This document shows positions 46,634 through 56,208 of a DNA stretch of 64,000 nucleotides, one piece after another. The notes under the pieces are model-generated. The model was not told the DNA's origin and ran no database searches. It saw nothing but the letters and a program-made list of their open reading frames with translations. The number at the start of each line of letters is the position of its first letter. The stretch's first letter is position 1. Origin of the DNA: CAVVIH01 sp963748295 (GTDB lineage Bacteria > Acidobacteriota > Vicinamibacteria > Vicinamibacterales > 2-12-FULL-66-21); contig CAVVIH010000001.1 of NCBI GenBank assembly GCA_963748295.1, positions 1-64,000 of the forward strand. Direction: 5' to 3'. A program made the position numbers and the translations under genes.

Positions 46634-47080
46634 TTACTTCTGCTCGGCGATCCGCTTGACGCGCGCGTGCAGCACTCCCCAGCCGGCGCCGACGTTCTTG
46701 CGGACATCGTCGGGCACGAAGCCGAGCGCGGAGTGACGGAACGTCACCAGCGTGCCGCCATCGACCGGCGTCAGGCGATATTGCATGTTCGACACGACCG
46801 GCGCGGACATGAACAGCGGTCCCCAGATTTCGAGAAGAGTCGGCCGCTTGATCGCCTGCACGACACCCCAGAAATGGCCGTTGTCGCTCCCGAGATCGCG
46901 GAACCATCGCCCGCCTGGCCACGGCTCGATCTTCATCGGCAGCTTCTCGCCATACGGCGTCTCGTTGTGCGGTCCCATCTCCTCCAGCAGCGTCTCGAAC
47001 GTCGTTTCCAGCGACGCCCGAACTTGGGTTTCCTCCGTAATCGTGAGCGTGAGTTGTTCGAGAGAGAGTTGTTCGATCAT
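46634..47080 (-). CDS. SRPBCC/AHSA1-family protein
   Basis: 148 residues. The START-like fold reads EQLTLTITEETQVRASLETT, WPGGRWFRDLGSDNGHFWGVV, LLEIWGPLFM and TPVDGGTLVTFRHSALGFV. The ATG overlaps the arsR stop by ATGA and fixes the start at 47080; the upstream frame extension is within arsR. ArsR-plus-AHSA1 pairs are common in soil bacteria and often answer to small hydrophobic or metal signals; no ligand can be given. Confidence 0.9.
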   Translation of the reverse strand: MIEQLSLEQLTLTITEETQVRASLETTFETLLEEMGPHNETPYGEKLPMKIEPWPGGRWFRDLGSDNGHFWGVVQAIKRPTLLEIWGPLFMSAPVVSNMQYRLTPVDGGTLVTFRHSALGFVPDDVRKNVGAGWGVLHARVKRIAEQK

Positions 47081-47397
47081 TTCGCCTCCGCGCGCGTTTT
47101 CACGCGTGACAGTTGATTTCGCCATAGCTGTTGGAAGGTGCTGGTCCACTCGTGCAGCGGCTTGATCGCCGCGGCGTTCATGCTGTAGAGCACGCGCTTG
47201 CCGTCACGCCGCGCGTCGACCAGCCCGACGTCGCTCAGCACGCGCAGGTGCTTCGACACCGACGGCTGCGCGCAGCCGAGCCGTTCGACGAGGTCGTTCA
47301 CCGATCGCTCCTGCATCGCCAGCAGGCTGAGAATCTCCCGGCGTCGAGGTTCTGCGACGGCGTTGAAGATGTCGGACGTCGTAGCCGCGCGTGCCAT
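47077..47397 (-). CDS. ArsR-family regulator
   Basis: 106 residues. The winged helix reads DIFNAVAEPRRREILSLLAM, then LVERLGCAQPSVSKHLRVLS and GLVDARRDGKRVLYSMNAAA, without the CxC metal site of ArsR/SmtB. It belongs to the AHSA1-linked subgroup. GGAG lies three bases before the ATG. An AT-rich palindrome lies 11-32 bases upstream of its start. It is first in the arsR-SRPBCC-dinB operon and is probably its repressor. Confidence 0.9.
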   Translation of the reverse strand: MARAATTSDIFNAVAEPRRREILSLLAMQERSVNDLVERLGCAQPSVSKHLRVLSDVGLVDARRDGKRVLYSMNAAAIKPLHEWTSTFQQLWRNQLSRVKTRAEAK

Positions 47398-47407
47398 CGA
47401 CTCCGAT

Positions 47408-47429
47408 CATATTCCAATATGAGAATATG
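47408..47429. promoter_or_regulatory. Candidate ArsR operator, nested palindromes
   Basis: CATATT-cc-AATATG (47408-47421) is a perfect 14-bp palindrome, and the longer pair CATATTC/GAATATG spans 47408-47429. It lies just upstream of arsR in the 55-bp gap after eutC. AT-rich symmetry in GC-rich DNA and the position next to an ArsR start make it the obvious repressor site. Confidence 0.6.
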
Positions 47430-47452
47430 TAAAGGCGAAAATCTATAGGGGG

Positions 47453-48241
47453 TCATGCGCCCAGGCCGATGCCGGACTGCCGCGTCTCGATGATCCGCGT
47501 GAGCAGCCTCGCAATCTCTTCTACCGCTTCGGCCGGCGCCTTGCCGTCGGGATGGATGCCGCACACCGCAGTCGTCGAGGAGTGGTCGAGATCGGAGCTC
47601 CACCGCGACCGCCCCGCCGCGTCGCGGCCGTAGGTGAGATACGCCGACAACGTGTCGAGGCCGGTCCCGGGCCGCTCGCCGATGAAGTGAACCACGGCGT
47701 CAGCCTCGACGATCGCGCCCACCTGATAGCCCGCGCGCACGCGCCCGTTCTGTATGACGACGTCGACGTCACCGGCGTGAAGACCCGCGGCGACGATCTC
47801 GCGGCGCAACGCCGGAAGAACGGCGCGCAGGTTTTCGTTGAGCGCGTTCGCATTGAGCCCGTCGGAGATCACGATCTGCACCTGTGGACGACGCCCGCCT
47901 CTCGTCGCGAGGAGCGTAAGGATGCGCTCCGCGTCGGCGTCGCGGAGGTGCTCACCGGTCCGCGGATGCGCGAGGTAATCGTCTCGATCGAGCGATCGCG
48001 TCCGGACGCGAATGTGATGCGGACAGACGTCCTGCATGATGCGCGCGTCCGGAACCGCGTACAGCGCGCGCCGGGCCTGAGCGTAAATCGTCTCCATCCT
48101 GGTTCGCACTCGCGCCGGTGCCGAGCCGTCGGCCTCATGTCCGTACCCGAGATCGAACCCCCGGCCTCTAAGCCGTGCGAGCTTCGCGTCGGCCTCCTGG
48201 CCAAGCGCCGCCGCCGTGCGGCGGTCGCCGCCCTCCTTCAT
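47453..48241 (-). CDS. eutC: Ethanolamine ammonia-lyase small subunit
   Basis: 262 residues. With EutB and adenosylcobalamin it turns ethanolamine into acetaldehyde and ammonia. Recognised by IMQDVCPHHIRVRTRSLDRDDY, VQIVISDGLNANALNENLR, DVDVVIQNGRVRAGYQVG and FIGERPGTGLDTLSAYLTYG near the C-terminus. It starts 34 bases after the eutB stop. Neither acetaldehyde dehydrogenase, microcompartment shell genes nor a eutA reactivase lies nearby, so this is the stand-alone type used for nitrogen or carbon from membrane lipids. Confidence 0.9.
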   Translation of the reverse strand: MKEGGDRRTAAALGQEADAKLARLRGRGFDLGYGHEADGSAPARVRTRMETIYAQARRALYAVPDARIMQDVCPHHIRVRTRSLDRDDYLAHPRTGEHLRDADAERILTLLATRGGRRPQVQIVISDGLNANALNENLRAVLPALRREIVAAGLHAGDVDVVIQNGRVRAGYQVGAIVEADAVVHFIGERPGTGLDTLSAYLTYGRDAAGRSRWSSDLDHSSTTAVCGIHPDGKAPAEAVEEIARLLTRIIETRQSGIGLGA

Positions 48242-48275
48242 GTACGCCGCATACAGCGATGACGTCGAAAGAGCA

Positions 48276-49611
48276 TCAGCCGCCCCGAACCCTGCGGCTC
48301 ATGGCCGTCGTGACCTGGCGTCCGGTGAGCCGCCGGAGCTGCGGATGCTCGCGGAACGATGTCGTGAGATATCCCAGCATCGCATCCGCGTTGCCGGCGA
48401 CAGCCATGAGATAAGCTGGCGCCGCGAGCTCCACGATCCGCCGCGTCGCCTGCTGCAGCGCGTCCGGCGCGATCCCCATATGAAACGTGGCGCATACATC
48501 GAGCCCCATCGTGAGGCCGTGGAGCTTGGCCATGACCGCATCCTCGAGGCACGTGCGCTGCAGCTGCTCCACGGTGCTGAACACTTCCGGTCCGATGAAA
48601 CCGGCCACGTCATTCACGATCGTCCAGGCGCCGGTCGCCTGCTGGATGTACCGTGCGACTCCGTACGCTCGCGACTCGAGCGTCACCATGTCGACGTTCC
48701 CTGCGGCGTTGTTGGTGACGGCCGATCCCTGCCCTGTCTCGAAGTAACAGCCGTCGAATCCGCTTGCGAGGTCGAGAATTCCCTCGGCGTCGAGGCCGAC
48801 CATGCCCTTGAGTGCCTTCGAGGTCCCCGCCAGGCTCTGGAAGCCGACATCCACACGCACACGCTCGCGGGCCCGCGTCTGCTTCACGATGTCGGACAGG
48901 ACACAATACCGGGTCGGCAGCCGCAGCCGTTCGACGATTCGCCGGAGCAGATCCTCCAGGTGCACGATCGTCTCGACGTCGTCGCTCGCCGGGTTCACGC
49001 CGATGATGACGTCGCCACACCGGTAGCTCAGCCCTTCGAGCGTCGACAGGAGGATGTCATCTTCGTCGTCGCCGGGGCTGTTGGGCTGAATGCGGGAACC
49101 GAAGTGCTGGGAAGAGCCGACGGCGATGCCTTCACCCGGAAGCGGATTGAAGATCGCGCGGGCGACGGCCGAGAGCTCCGTCTCGGTCATCACCTTCACG
49201 ACGGCGGCGATCGCTTCGCTCCGAAGCCCCGCGCGATAGCGACGGATCCACTCCGGGCCCGAGGGACTCAACAGAATCTGCTTCAGCCCGCCGACGGTCA
49301 GTCCTGAAACGTCGCCGGCTGCCTGCGGATTCAGCGATCGTTCGAGCGCCTCCGTCACACCATCGTCGATGAGCGTGGCGGGGACGATATCGCCGAGATG
49401 CAGGGCCTCGAGCGAGCGCCGTGCATCGTTCCGGACGATGGGGTCATCGCCCCCGCCGACGGCCAGATCTCCTTCTTTGAACTCGTTCGCGAGGACGAGC
49501 GTCTGTCGCAAATCCACAGGGTGCCTCGCACGCCGTTCACCGTGAGCGACGCTACCGTCCGCCGCCCTGCTCGGTCGTGGTGTACTGATACTTGCCCTCG
49601 GACTTTGGCAT
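48276..49611 (-). CDS. eutB: Ethanolamine ammonia-lyase large subunit, frameshifted near N-terminus
   Basis: The catalytic barrel that binds ethanolamine and, with EutC, adenosylcobalamin. Recognised by LVLANEFKEGDLAVGGGDDP, LSYRCGDVIIGVNPASDD, TRYCVLSDIVKQ, GLDAEGILDLASGFDGCYFE and VAGNADAMLGYLTTSFREHP. AAGGAG lies six bases before the ATG at 49611. That frame stops after 19 codons because of an extra base near 49566; removing it joins MPKSEGKYQYTTTEQ to AADGSVAHGERR and gives 444 residues, close to the usual 450. It precedes eutC and diverges from a glycosyltransferase gene 29 bases away. Confidence 0.9.
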
Positions 49612-49640
49612 GCGAACTCCTTGATGGCCGGACAGTATAG

Positions 49641-50906
49641 ATGAAGCGGTTCCTGTTCCTGATCGTCGAAGGCGGGGGCAACGTCCCCGCACAGATGTCG
49701 ATCGCCCGCCGTTTGGTGGCGCGCGGCCACGAGGTCCATGTCCTCGCCGACCGCGTGGTGGAAGGCGAGGCGGCCGGCGCCGGCTGCCGGTTCCACACGT
49801 TCGTCCGCGCCCCGCAGCACAACATGCGGGACCGGCAGGCCGATGTGGTCCGCGACTGGGAGCCCTCGTCGCCGGTCGGCCAGATCCGGCGGGTCGGCAA
49901 CCACGTGATGTTCGGTCCGTCGGCTGCTTACGCCCGCGATCTGCTCGACACGATCGAGCGGGTCCGGCCGGATGCGCTGGCGGTGGACTGTCTGCCGTTC
50001 GGCGCGATCGTCGGAGCGGAGAAGTCGGGGATCCCCGCCGCGGTCCTCTTCCATTACCCGTTCCTGGGCCCGTTGCAAGGCGCGACGCCGTTCGGGCTTG
50101 GTCTCCGTCCTGCGCGCGGTTGGCTGGGGAAGCTCCGCGATCGGGCGCTGTTCGCCGTCATGGGGCGCATGTCGCGATTCGGGCTTGCGCCGGTCAACGC
50201 CGCGCGCCGTGAGCTTGGAATGACGCCGCTGCGCGAAGTATTCGATCAGTTCCACACGCTGGCGCGCTCGCTCGTCCTGACCTCGCGCGAGTACGATTTC
50301 GCACCGTCCGGCCTGCCCGCGCACGTGCGCTACGTCGGGCCGCAACTCGACGATCCGTCATGGGCGGAAGACTGGATCCCGCCGTGGCCCAGCGATGTGT
50401 CGTCTGATCCTCTCGTTGTCGTCTCCCTTGGTTCCACGTATCAACGCCAGGAGAAGGCCTTTGCGGCGATCGTGCAGGCGCTCGGCACGTTGCCGGTTCG
50501 CGGCCTGGCCACGTTCGGCCCGATCGATCCACCGGCATCGGATGTTCCGTCCAACGTGGTGGTGATGCGCTCGGCTCCACACGCCGCAGTGCTCCCGCTC
50601 GCGGCGGCCGTCGTCTGCCACGGTGGGCACGGCACGGTGATGAAGGCGCTCGCTCACGCGCTGCCGCTGGTGGTGATGCCGTTCGGCCGCGATCAGAAGG
50701 ACAACGCCGCGCGGGTCGAAGTGTGCGGCGCGGGCGTGTCGCTGCCGCCAACCGCCAGCCCTGCGCGCATCGCCTCCGCGGTTCGGCGCGTGCTCGAAGA
50801 GCCGGCATTTCGTGCAAGCGCGCAGCGGATGGCTGCTGTCATCGCACGAGACGTAAAGGAAGATCGCGCTGTCGCCGAAATGGAAGCGCTTGCCAGGCTG
50901 GGATAG
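49641..50906 (+). CDS. Glycosyltransferase family 1 (MGT/UGT-like)
   Basis: 421 residues, GT-B fold. The acceptor half starts MKRFLFLIVEGGGNVPAQMS and the donor half contains VVVSLGSTYQRQEK, then the UGT-like signature ending VVCHGGHGTVMKALAHALPL and VMPFGRDQKDNAARVE. The macrolide/sterol glucosyltransferase group transfers a sugar from a nucleotide donor to a small hydrophobic acceptor; the substrate is unknown. It starts 29 bases from divergent eutB and is followed after 20 bases by the hybrid kinase. Confidence 0.85.
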   Translation: MKRFLFLIVEGGGNVPAQMSIARRLVARGHEVHVLADRVVEGEAAGAGCRFHTFVRAPQHNMRDRQADVVRDWEPSSPVGQIRRVGNHVMFGPSAAYARDLLDTIERVRPDALAVDCLPFGAIVGAEKSGIPAAVLFHYPFLGPLQGATPFGLGLRPARGWLGKLRDRALFAVMGRMSRFGLAPVNAARRELGMTPLREVFDQFHTLARSLVLTSREYDFAPSGLPAHVRYVGPQLDDPSWAEDWIPPWPSDVSSDPLVVVSLGSTYQRQEKAFAAIVQALGTLPVRGLATFGPIDPPASDVPSNVVVMRSAPHAAVLPLAAAVVCHGGHGTVMKALAHALPLVVMPFGRDQKDNAARVEVCGAGVSLPPTASPARIASAVRRVLEEPAFRASAQRMAAVIARDVKEDRAVAEMEALARLG

Positions 50907-50926
50907 AATGCACAGACCATCCCGGC

Positions 50927-53270
50927 ATGAAGGGTCTAGAGCTGTTCGTCTTCCCGCAGATGGTGTTCACCATCTTCCTGGTGGCACTGCTGTGGGCGTT
51001 CCACGCACGTCTGCGGCGCCAGGCGTTTTTCTGGTGGTGGGCCTGCGGTTGGACCTCCTTTGCCGTCTTTCTGACCCTCGCGGCGCTGCGCATGGAAGTC
51101 CCGAGGGACTGGACGATGTTCCGGCAGGGCGTCGCCCTGCTGATGATGCCTGCCGGCTTCATCCAGGTTCCCTTCCTGCTGTTCGGCGCCTGGAGCCTGC
51201 AGTCTCCGGGGCAGCCTTCACGGCGATGGGTGGCGGCAGGCGTCGCGCTCGCGGTCGCCGCGGGTCTGGTGGGCTTCGCGTTCTCGGTGTTCTTCCGGGA
51301 TCTGCCTCTCGGCAGCTTCACGGCGCGGAACGTGGCGAGGACATTGTCGCTCTCCGCCGCGCTTCTCATCTGCGCCGCGATGTTCTTCCGGCGGTGGCGG
51401 TCCACCGGCTCGTGGGCTGCCGGCGTCACTGGCGGATTCTCGCTCCTCTACGGGCTCAATCAGTCGGTCTATACGGTGTCCCTGGTCAGCTACTGGGCGC
51501 TGAGCCCCGACTCGCTGCTTCGGCGGCTCCTCGACCCCATGGGCCTCGTGCAGTCGCAGTTGTTCCTCGTCGATCTCATCGCGTCCTGCGGCACCTGTCT
51601 GGGCCTCGTGCTCATGCTGGTCGAGGAACATCAGCAGGCCGAGCGCGCGCTGCTCGAAAGCGTCAGCCGCGGTGAGGAAATAGCCCTCGCGAATGCGACG
51701 TTGCGGGCCGAGATCGCCGAACGGCTGCGCATCGAAGAGGCCTTGCGGGACAGCGAGGATCAGCAGCGGGCGATCCTCAAAGCGCTTCCCGACCGGATGC
51801 ACCTGATCACGACCGATGGAGTACTTCTCGATTACCACGCCAGAAGCTCGCCGAATTCCTCCGGGCCTCACGAGTTCTCTGACCGGGAAGCACATCCGCG
51901 ATCTCCTGCCGCCTGACGTTGCCAGCGGGCTCGAGCGCTGCTGTGCCGAGGCGGCGACATCGGACGAGGCAGCGACGTTCGAGTACTCCGCGCCCGCCAA
52001 CGGCGACGGCGACATGCGCTTCTACGAAGCGCGCGTCGTCCGATGCGACCGCGACAAGTTCCTGAGCATCATCAGGGACATCACCGAGCGCACTCGGGCC
52101 GAAAACGAAGTTCGCGGCCTGCGTGACGCGTTGGCGCACGTGGGCCGCGTCACCACACTCGGCGTGATGACCGGTTCGCTGGCGCACGAAATCAATCAGC
52201 CGCTGGCCGCGATCTCGATCAATGCCAAAGCCGCGCTGAACATGGCAGGAAATCACACCATCGATGTCAGCGAGCTCCAGGACGCCATGCGCGAGATCAT
52301 CGCGGACGCTCAGCGGGCTGGGGACGTGTTGTACCGCCTCAGGAAGCTGCTCGTCCGGGGAATCACGGAGCGTACGCCGCTCGACGTCAAAACGCTCGTG
52401 GACGAAGTGCTGCGGCTGGTGAAAGGCGAGATGGTTGCGCGCCGCATCGTCGTCGACGAGGATGTCGAGCCTGGTGTGCCGGAAGTGCTCGGCGATCGCG
52501 TACAGCTCCAGCAGGTCATCCTCAACCTGCTCATCAACGCGTTCGAGGCAGTGCGGCAGCTGGACGTCGACGATCGGCGCGTGACGCTTCGCGTCGGCGT
52601 GGATGGCAGCCAGGTCGTCGTGTCCGTCGTGGACAGCGGCGATGGCCTGTCCGATCCGCAGATCCACGAGATCTTCGAGCCTTTCTACACGACCAAGGAC
52701 GGCGGCATGGGCCTGGGGCTCACGATCTGCAGGATGATTGTCACGGCGCATGGCGGGACGCTCACCGCCGCACGCAATCCGGATCGCGGGATGACGTTCT
52801 CGTTCTGCCTCGACGCCCCGGCGCGACCGCGGATCCTCGATCGGCGCAGAGCTCGCTGGAAGCGTCGCCTTTCGCCTGACATGCCAACGGCCACGGTGTT
52901 CATCGTCGACGACGATCCTTCGATGCGCGGTGCGCTGGCGCGCCTCGTCAGGAGTGCCGGCCTGCCGGTGGAGTCGTTCGCCTCAGCCGAGGAGTTCCTC
53001 GCGGCCGTCGATGTGAAGGCAAGGGCGTTCCTGGTCCTGGACGCCCGCCTCACCGGAATGAGCGGGCTCGAGCTGCTGGCCTGCATGGCCGAACGTGCGT
53101 CAACGATACCTGTCGCGGTGATCACCGCGGTCGACGATGGCCAGATCGAGGTCGACGCCCTGCGGGCCGGCGCGATGGCGTTCCTGCGAAAGCCCTTCGA
53201 TCCTCAAAGCCTGCTCGACGCAATCGCGCGGGGGCTCGACGGTTCGGCTGCCGTGGACTGCCCGGCCTGA
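50927..53270 (+). CDS. Hybrid histidine kinase with multi-helix membrane sensor, PAS and receiver, frameshifted
   Basis: Residues 1-230 hold six or seven membrane helices with no known sensor name; a coiled coil and a PAS domain (RAILKALPDRMHLITTDGVL, GKHIRDLLPPDV) follow. HisKA has the phospho-His in GSLAHEINQPLAAISI; HATPase has NLLINAFEA, DSGDGLSDPQ and GMGLGLTICRMI. The C-terminal receiver has VFIVDDDPSM and Asp in LVLDARLTGMSG. An extra G near 51839 breaks the PAS; repair gives 780 residues. The receiver begins with MPTATVFIVDDD, and a stop in another frame precedes that Met, so it could be a separate FixJ-like receiver gene if a further indel exists. Confidence 0.8.
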
Positions 53271-53310
53271 ACGGCCGGTCGAGTAGAATGGCGCCTGCCC
53301 AGGAGGTCCC

Positions 53311-54318
53311 GTGCGATACATCAAGCGTCTGGGATTCGCTGCGATTCTTGCTGCCGTCGTGGTGGCATCGCTCAGCGGCGCGCCGCGCGCGCAGTACGAC
53401 TATTACCTGACAGGCAACGGGGGTGACGCGTCCGGCGTGACGCAGTTCGGTCTGGGCCTGATGGGCGGCGGCACCGACGTGGACGCGTTGTTCACCTGGA
53501 TGGGCGATCGTGCCGGCGGCGGCGACTTCGTCGTCATTCGCGCCTCCGGCGCCGACGGCTACAACCAGTATGTCTACGATCTCGCGCCGTTCGATTCGGT
53601 CGAGACGCTGGTGCTGAAGAACCGGGCTGCCTCGTCGGACGAGTTCGTGCTGGGCAAGATTCGCAACGCCGAAGCGCTGTTCATTGCCGGCGGCGATCAA
53701 TCGAACTACGTGAACCAGTGGAAAGGGACGCTGCTTGAAGACGAGATTCACAAGCTCGTCGAGAGAGGCGTGCCCATCGGCGGAACCAGCGCCGGCACGG
53801 CGATCCTCAGCGAGTTCGTCTACTCCGCCCAAAACAAGTCGGTGACGTCCGTCGAGGCGCTCGCGAATCCGTTCAGCCGCAACATCACGCTCGAGCGCGA
53901 CTTCCTGATCCTGCCGTACATGGACGGCATCATCACCGATCAGCATCTCATCGAGCGCGATCGGCTCGGGCGGACGCTCACGTTCATGGCACGGATCGTC
54001 GCCGACGGCTGGGCGCCGGAGAGCAAGGCGATTGCGATCGATCGCGAGACGGCGGTGCTGGTTGATGCCGACGGGCAGGCCACCATCGTCGCCAACGCCG
54101 ATCACCCGACGCCATTCGCGTATTTCATCCGCGGCGGGACGCCGCAGACGGTGGCAGCGAAGACGCCGCTGACCTATCTGAATCTGCAGGTGCAGCGCGC
54201 GCAGCCGGGGAGCACGTTCAACTTGCTCATGTGGACGGGTAATGGACTCACGTCCTACACGCTCAACGTCACCGACGGCGCCGTGACTTCGACGCAGCCG
54301 GGCGGATCGATTTACTAA
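53311..54318 (+). CDS. Secreted cyanophycinase-like peptidase (S51 family)
   Basis: 335 residues with a signal peptide (LGFAAILAAVVVASLSGAP RAQ). It has LMGGGTDVDALFTWMGDRAG, AEALFIAGGDQSNYV and the nucleophile Ser in PIGGTSAGTAIL, the family S51 elbow; ITDQHLIERDRLGR follows as in cyanophycinases. Cyanophycinases cut the aspartyl-arginine storage polymer into dipeptides. Extracellular forms occur in heterotrophs that eat cyanophycin from others; whether this one does so is inference. It converges with the DUF885 gene, only four bases between stops. Confidence 0.85.
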   Translation: MRYIKRLGFAAILAAVVVASLSGAPRAQYDYYLTGNGGDASGVTQFGLGLMGGGTDVDALFTWMGDRAGGGDFVVIRASGADGYNQYVYDLAPFDSVETLVLKNRAASSDEFVLGKIRNAEALFIAGGDQSNYVNQWKGTLLEDEIHKLVERGVPIGGTSAGTAILSEFVYSAQNKSVTSVEALANPFSRNITLERDFLILPYMDGIITDQHLIERDRLGRTLTFMARIVADGWAPESKAIAIDRETAVLVDADGQATIVANADHPTPFAYFIRGGTPQTVAAKTPLTYLNLQVQRAQPGSTFNLLMWTGNGLTSYTLNVTDGAVTSTQPGGSIY

Positions 54319-54322
54319 GGGA

Positions 54323-56071
54323 CTACCGAACCGGTTCCGAGAGCACTCGCTCGACGTGCTGTTCCAGCACGCCGAGCGGCATGGCGCCGTGGCCGAGCAC
54401 GGCCTGGTGGAAGCGACGTACGTCGAATCGGGCACCAAGCCGGGCGCGCATCCGTTCCCGGAGGGCGCGGATCGTCCGGCTCCCCATCTTGTAAGCGAGC
54501 GCCTGCCCGGGCATGTCTGCGGAATATCGCAGCGACTCGGTCTTGATCTGTGTCTCTGATTCGAAGGTGTGCGCGCGCATGTAGTCCATGGCGCGCTCTC
54601 GGCTCCAACCCAGCGCGTTCATGCCGGTATCCACCACGAGCCGCGTCGACAGGAAGAGATCCATCGACAACCGTCCCGCGCGATCGTACGGGTCCGGGTA
54701 CATGCCCATCTCGCCGGCAAGATCCGACGCATACTCGCCCCAGCCCTCGGTGAACGCCGTATACATCGCGTTTTTCCGGAACTCGCTCAGCCGCGGATTC
54801 TCCAGCGTGAGCGCAATCTGGAAGTGATGGCCGGGGACGAGCTCGTGATATGAGAGCGCCGCGGCATTGAGCAGCGACCGTTGCTCGAGCACCGAGCCGT
54901 TGAACAGATAGTAGCCGCCGGGCTCGGCGGGCGGCGTCGGCCGCTGGTAGTAGCCATACGTCATCACCGGCTCGAGCGCCGGCATCAGGCGTCGCGCGCC
55001 GTAAGGGGCCTTCGGCCGCTCCATGAACCACGCCGTCAGGACCGGCTCGATCTTTTTCGCGGCAGCCATGAGCGCATCGCCTATTTGCGCCGGCGCCGTG
55101 GGCACGAAGCGGCGATCCGTTTTCAGAAAGGTTCTGAACTGCGCGAGCGAGCCGGCGAAGCCTGCCTGCTGGCGGACCGCGTCGAGCTCCCGCTCGAGGC
55201 GCGCAACCTCGGCGAGCCCGATCTCGTGGATCTGCTCGGGCGTCAGCTCGAGCCCGGTGTGCTGCCTGACGAGGACGCGATAGTAGCGGGCGCCGTCCGG
55301 ATATCGCCCGACACCGACATCGGTCGATGCGCGGTTCCTGTACGGACCATCCACATACGCGGCGAGCCGCTCGAACGACGGGTTGACGACGGCGGCGATC
55401 GCGTCACGAACGGCGGCGGCGAACGCCGCACGCGCGTCGGGTGGGATCGCATCGAGGCGTCCCGGGGCCACGGCGAAGGCGCTGGTGTCGGGCGGCAGGG
55501 CGAAGGATCGGATGAGCGGCACCGCGGCATCCACCTGCGCGGCGGGCAGGACGATCCCGCGCATGACCTGTCCTCGCAGTTTCGTTTCGATCTGCGCAAG
55601 CAGCACGGGGATCTGGTGCAGGCCATCGAGATAGCGCTGGCGGCCCGCATCGTCGGCGACCGATGCCGCGGCAAAGCCGGTCGTCAGCGTCCGCAAGGGC
55701 GACGTGTAAGGAGCGATTGGCGCCTCGTGCCAGTAGAACTGTCCTTCTGTTGTCGCCAGCTCCGCTTCCCACCGCAGCAGCGACCAGGTGATCCAGTCTT
55801 CGTGTGCGAGCGTGTCCGCCTTGACGGCGTTGACGCGCTTCAGAAAATCCTCGGCCCATCGCGCCTGTTCGATCGTGGCCGCCTCAGAGAGTCCGAGTAG
55901 CCGATCGCGAACGAGCGGACCCTCGGTGTCTCCCCAGAATCCCGGACCGCTTCGGGCTCGCAGCTCCTCCGAGAGCTGCGCGATCGCGTCCTGTTCCTGG
56001 CCGACAGACTGAGCCGACCAGCCCCCGAGCGCGATCACGCCGGCGAGGGTGGCCGCAGCCACGATGCGCAT
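54323..56071 (-). CDS. Secreted DUF885-family metallopeptidase-like protein
   Basis: 582 residues with a signal peptide (VAAATLAGVIALGGWSAQSVG). The DUF885 zinc-site motif is SYHELVPGHHFQIAL, followed 30-40 residues later by the downstream Glu in TEGWGEYASDLAGEMG. Other marks are LELTPEQIHEIGLAEVARLE and MGSRTIRALRERM. Members are predicted dipeptidyl or carboxypeptidases, few are characterised. It diverges from the LamG gene by 137 bp, in which no clear feature was seen. Confidence 0.85.
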   Translation of the reverse strand: MRIVAAATLAGVIALGGWSAQSVGQEQDAIAQLSEELRARSGPGFWGDTEGPLVRDRLLGLSEAATIEQARWAEDFLKRVNAVKADTLAHEDWITWSLLRWEAELATTEGQFYWHEAPIAPYTSPLRTLTTGFAAASVADDAGRQRYLDGLHQIPVLLAQIETKLRGQVMRGIVLPAAQVDAAVPLIRSFALPPDTSAFAVAPGRLDAIPPDARAAFAAAVRDAIAAVVNPSFERLAAYVDGPYRNRASTDVGVGRYPDGARYYRVLVRQHTGLELTPEQIHEIGLAEVARLERELDAVRQQAGFAGSLAQFRTFLKTDRRFVPTAPAQIGDALMAAAKKIEPVLTAWFMERPKAPYGARRLMPALEPVMTYGYYQRPTPPAEPGGYYLFNGSVLEQRSLLNAAALSYHELVPGHHFQIALTLENPRLSEFRKNAMYTAFTEGWGEYASDLAGEMGMYPDPYDRAGRLSMDLFLSTRLVVDTGMNALGWSRERAMDYMRAHTFESETQIKTESLRYSADMPGQALAYKMGSRTIRALRERMRARLGARFDVRRFHQAVLGHGAMPLGVLEQHVERVLSEPVR

Positions 56072-56208
56072 CGGCGCCGATTATAGCCACTTGGGCGCTC
56101 GCCTCATTTGACCGCACAGCTCGCGTCAGGTAGCATCCCGGCAATTGATGAGCTAGCCTGCCGACCCTTTCCCCAACCAGGTCTCCGACCCCGTGAGGAT
56201 GTGACCCT

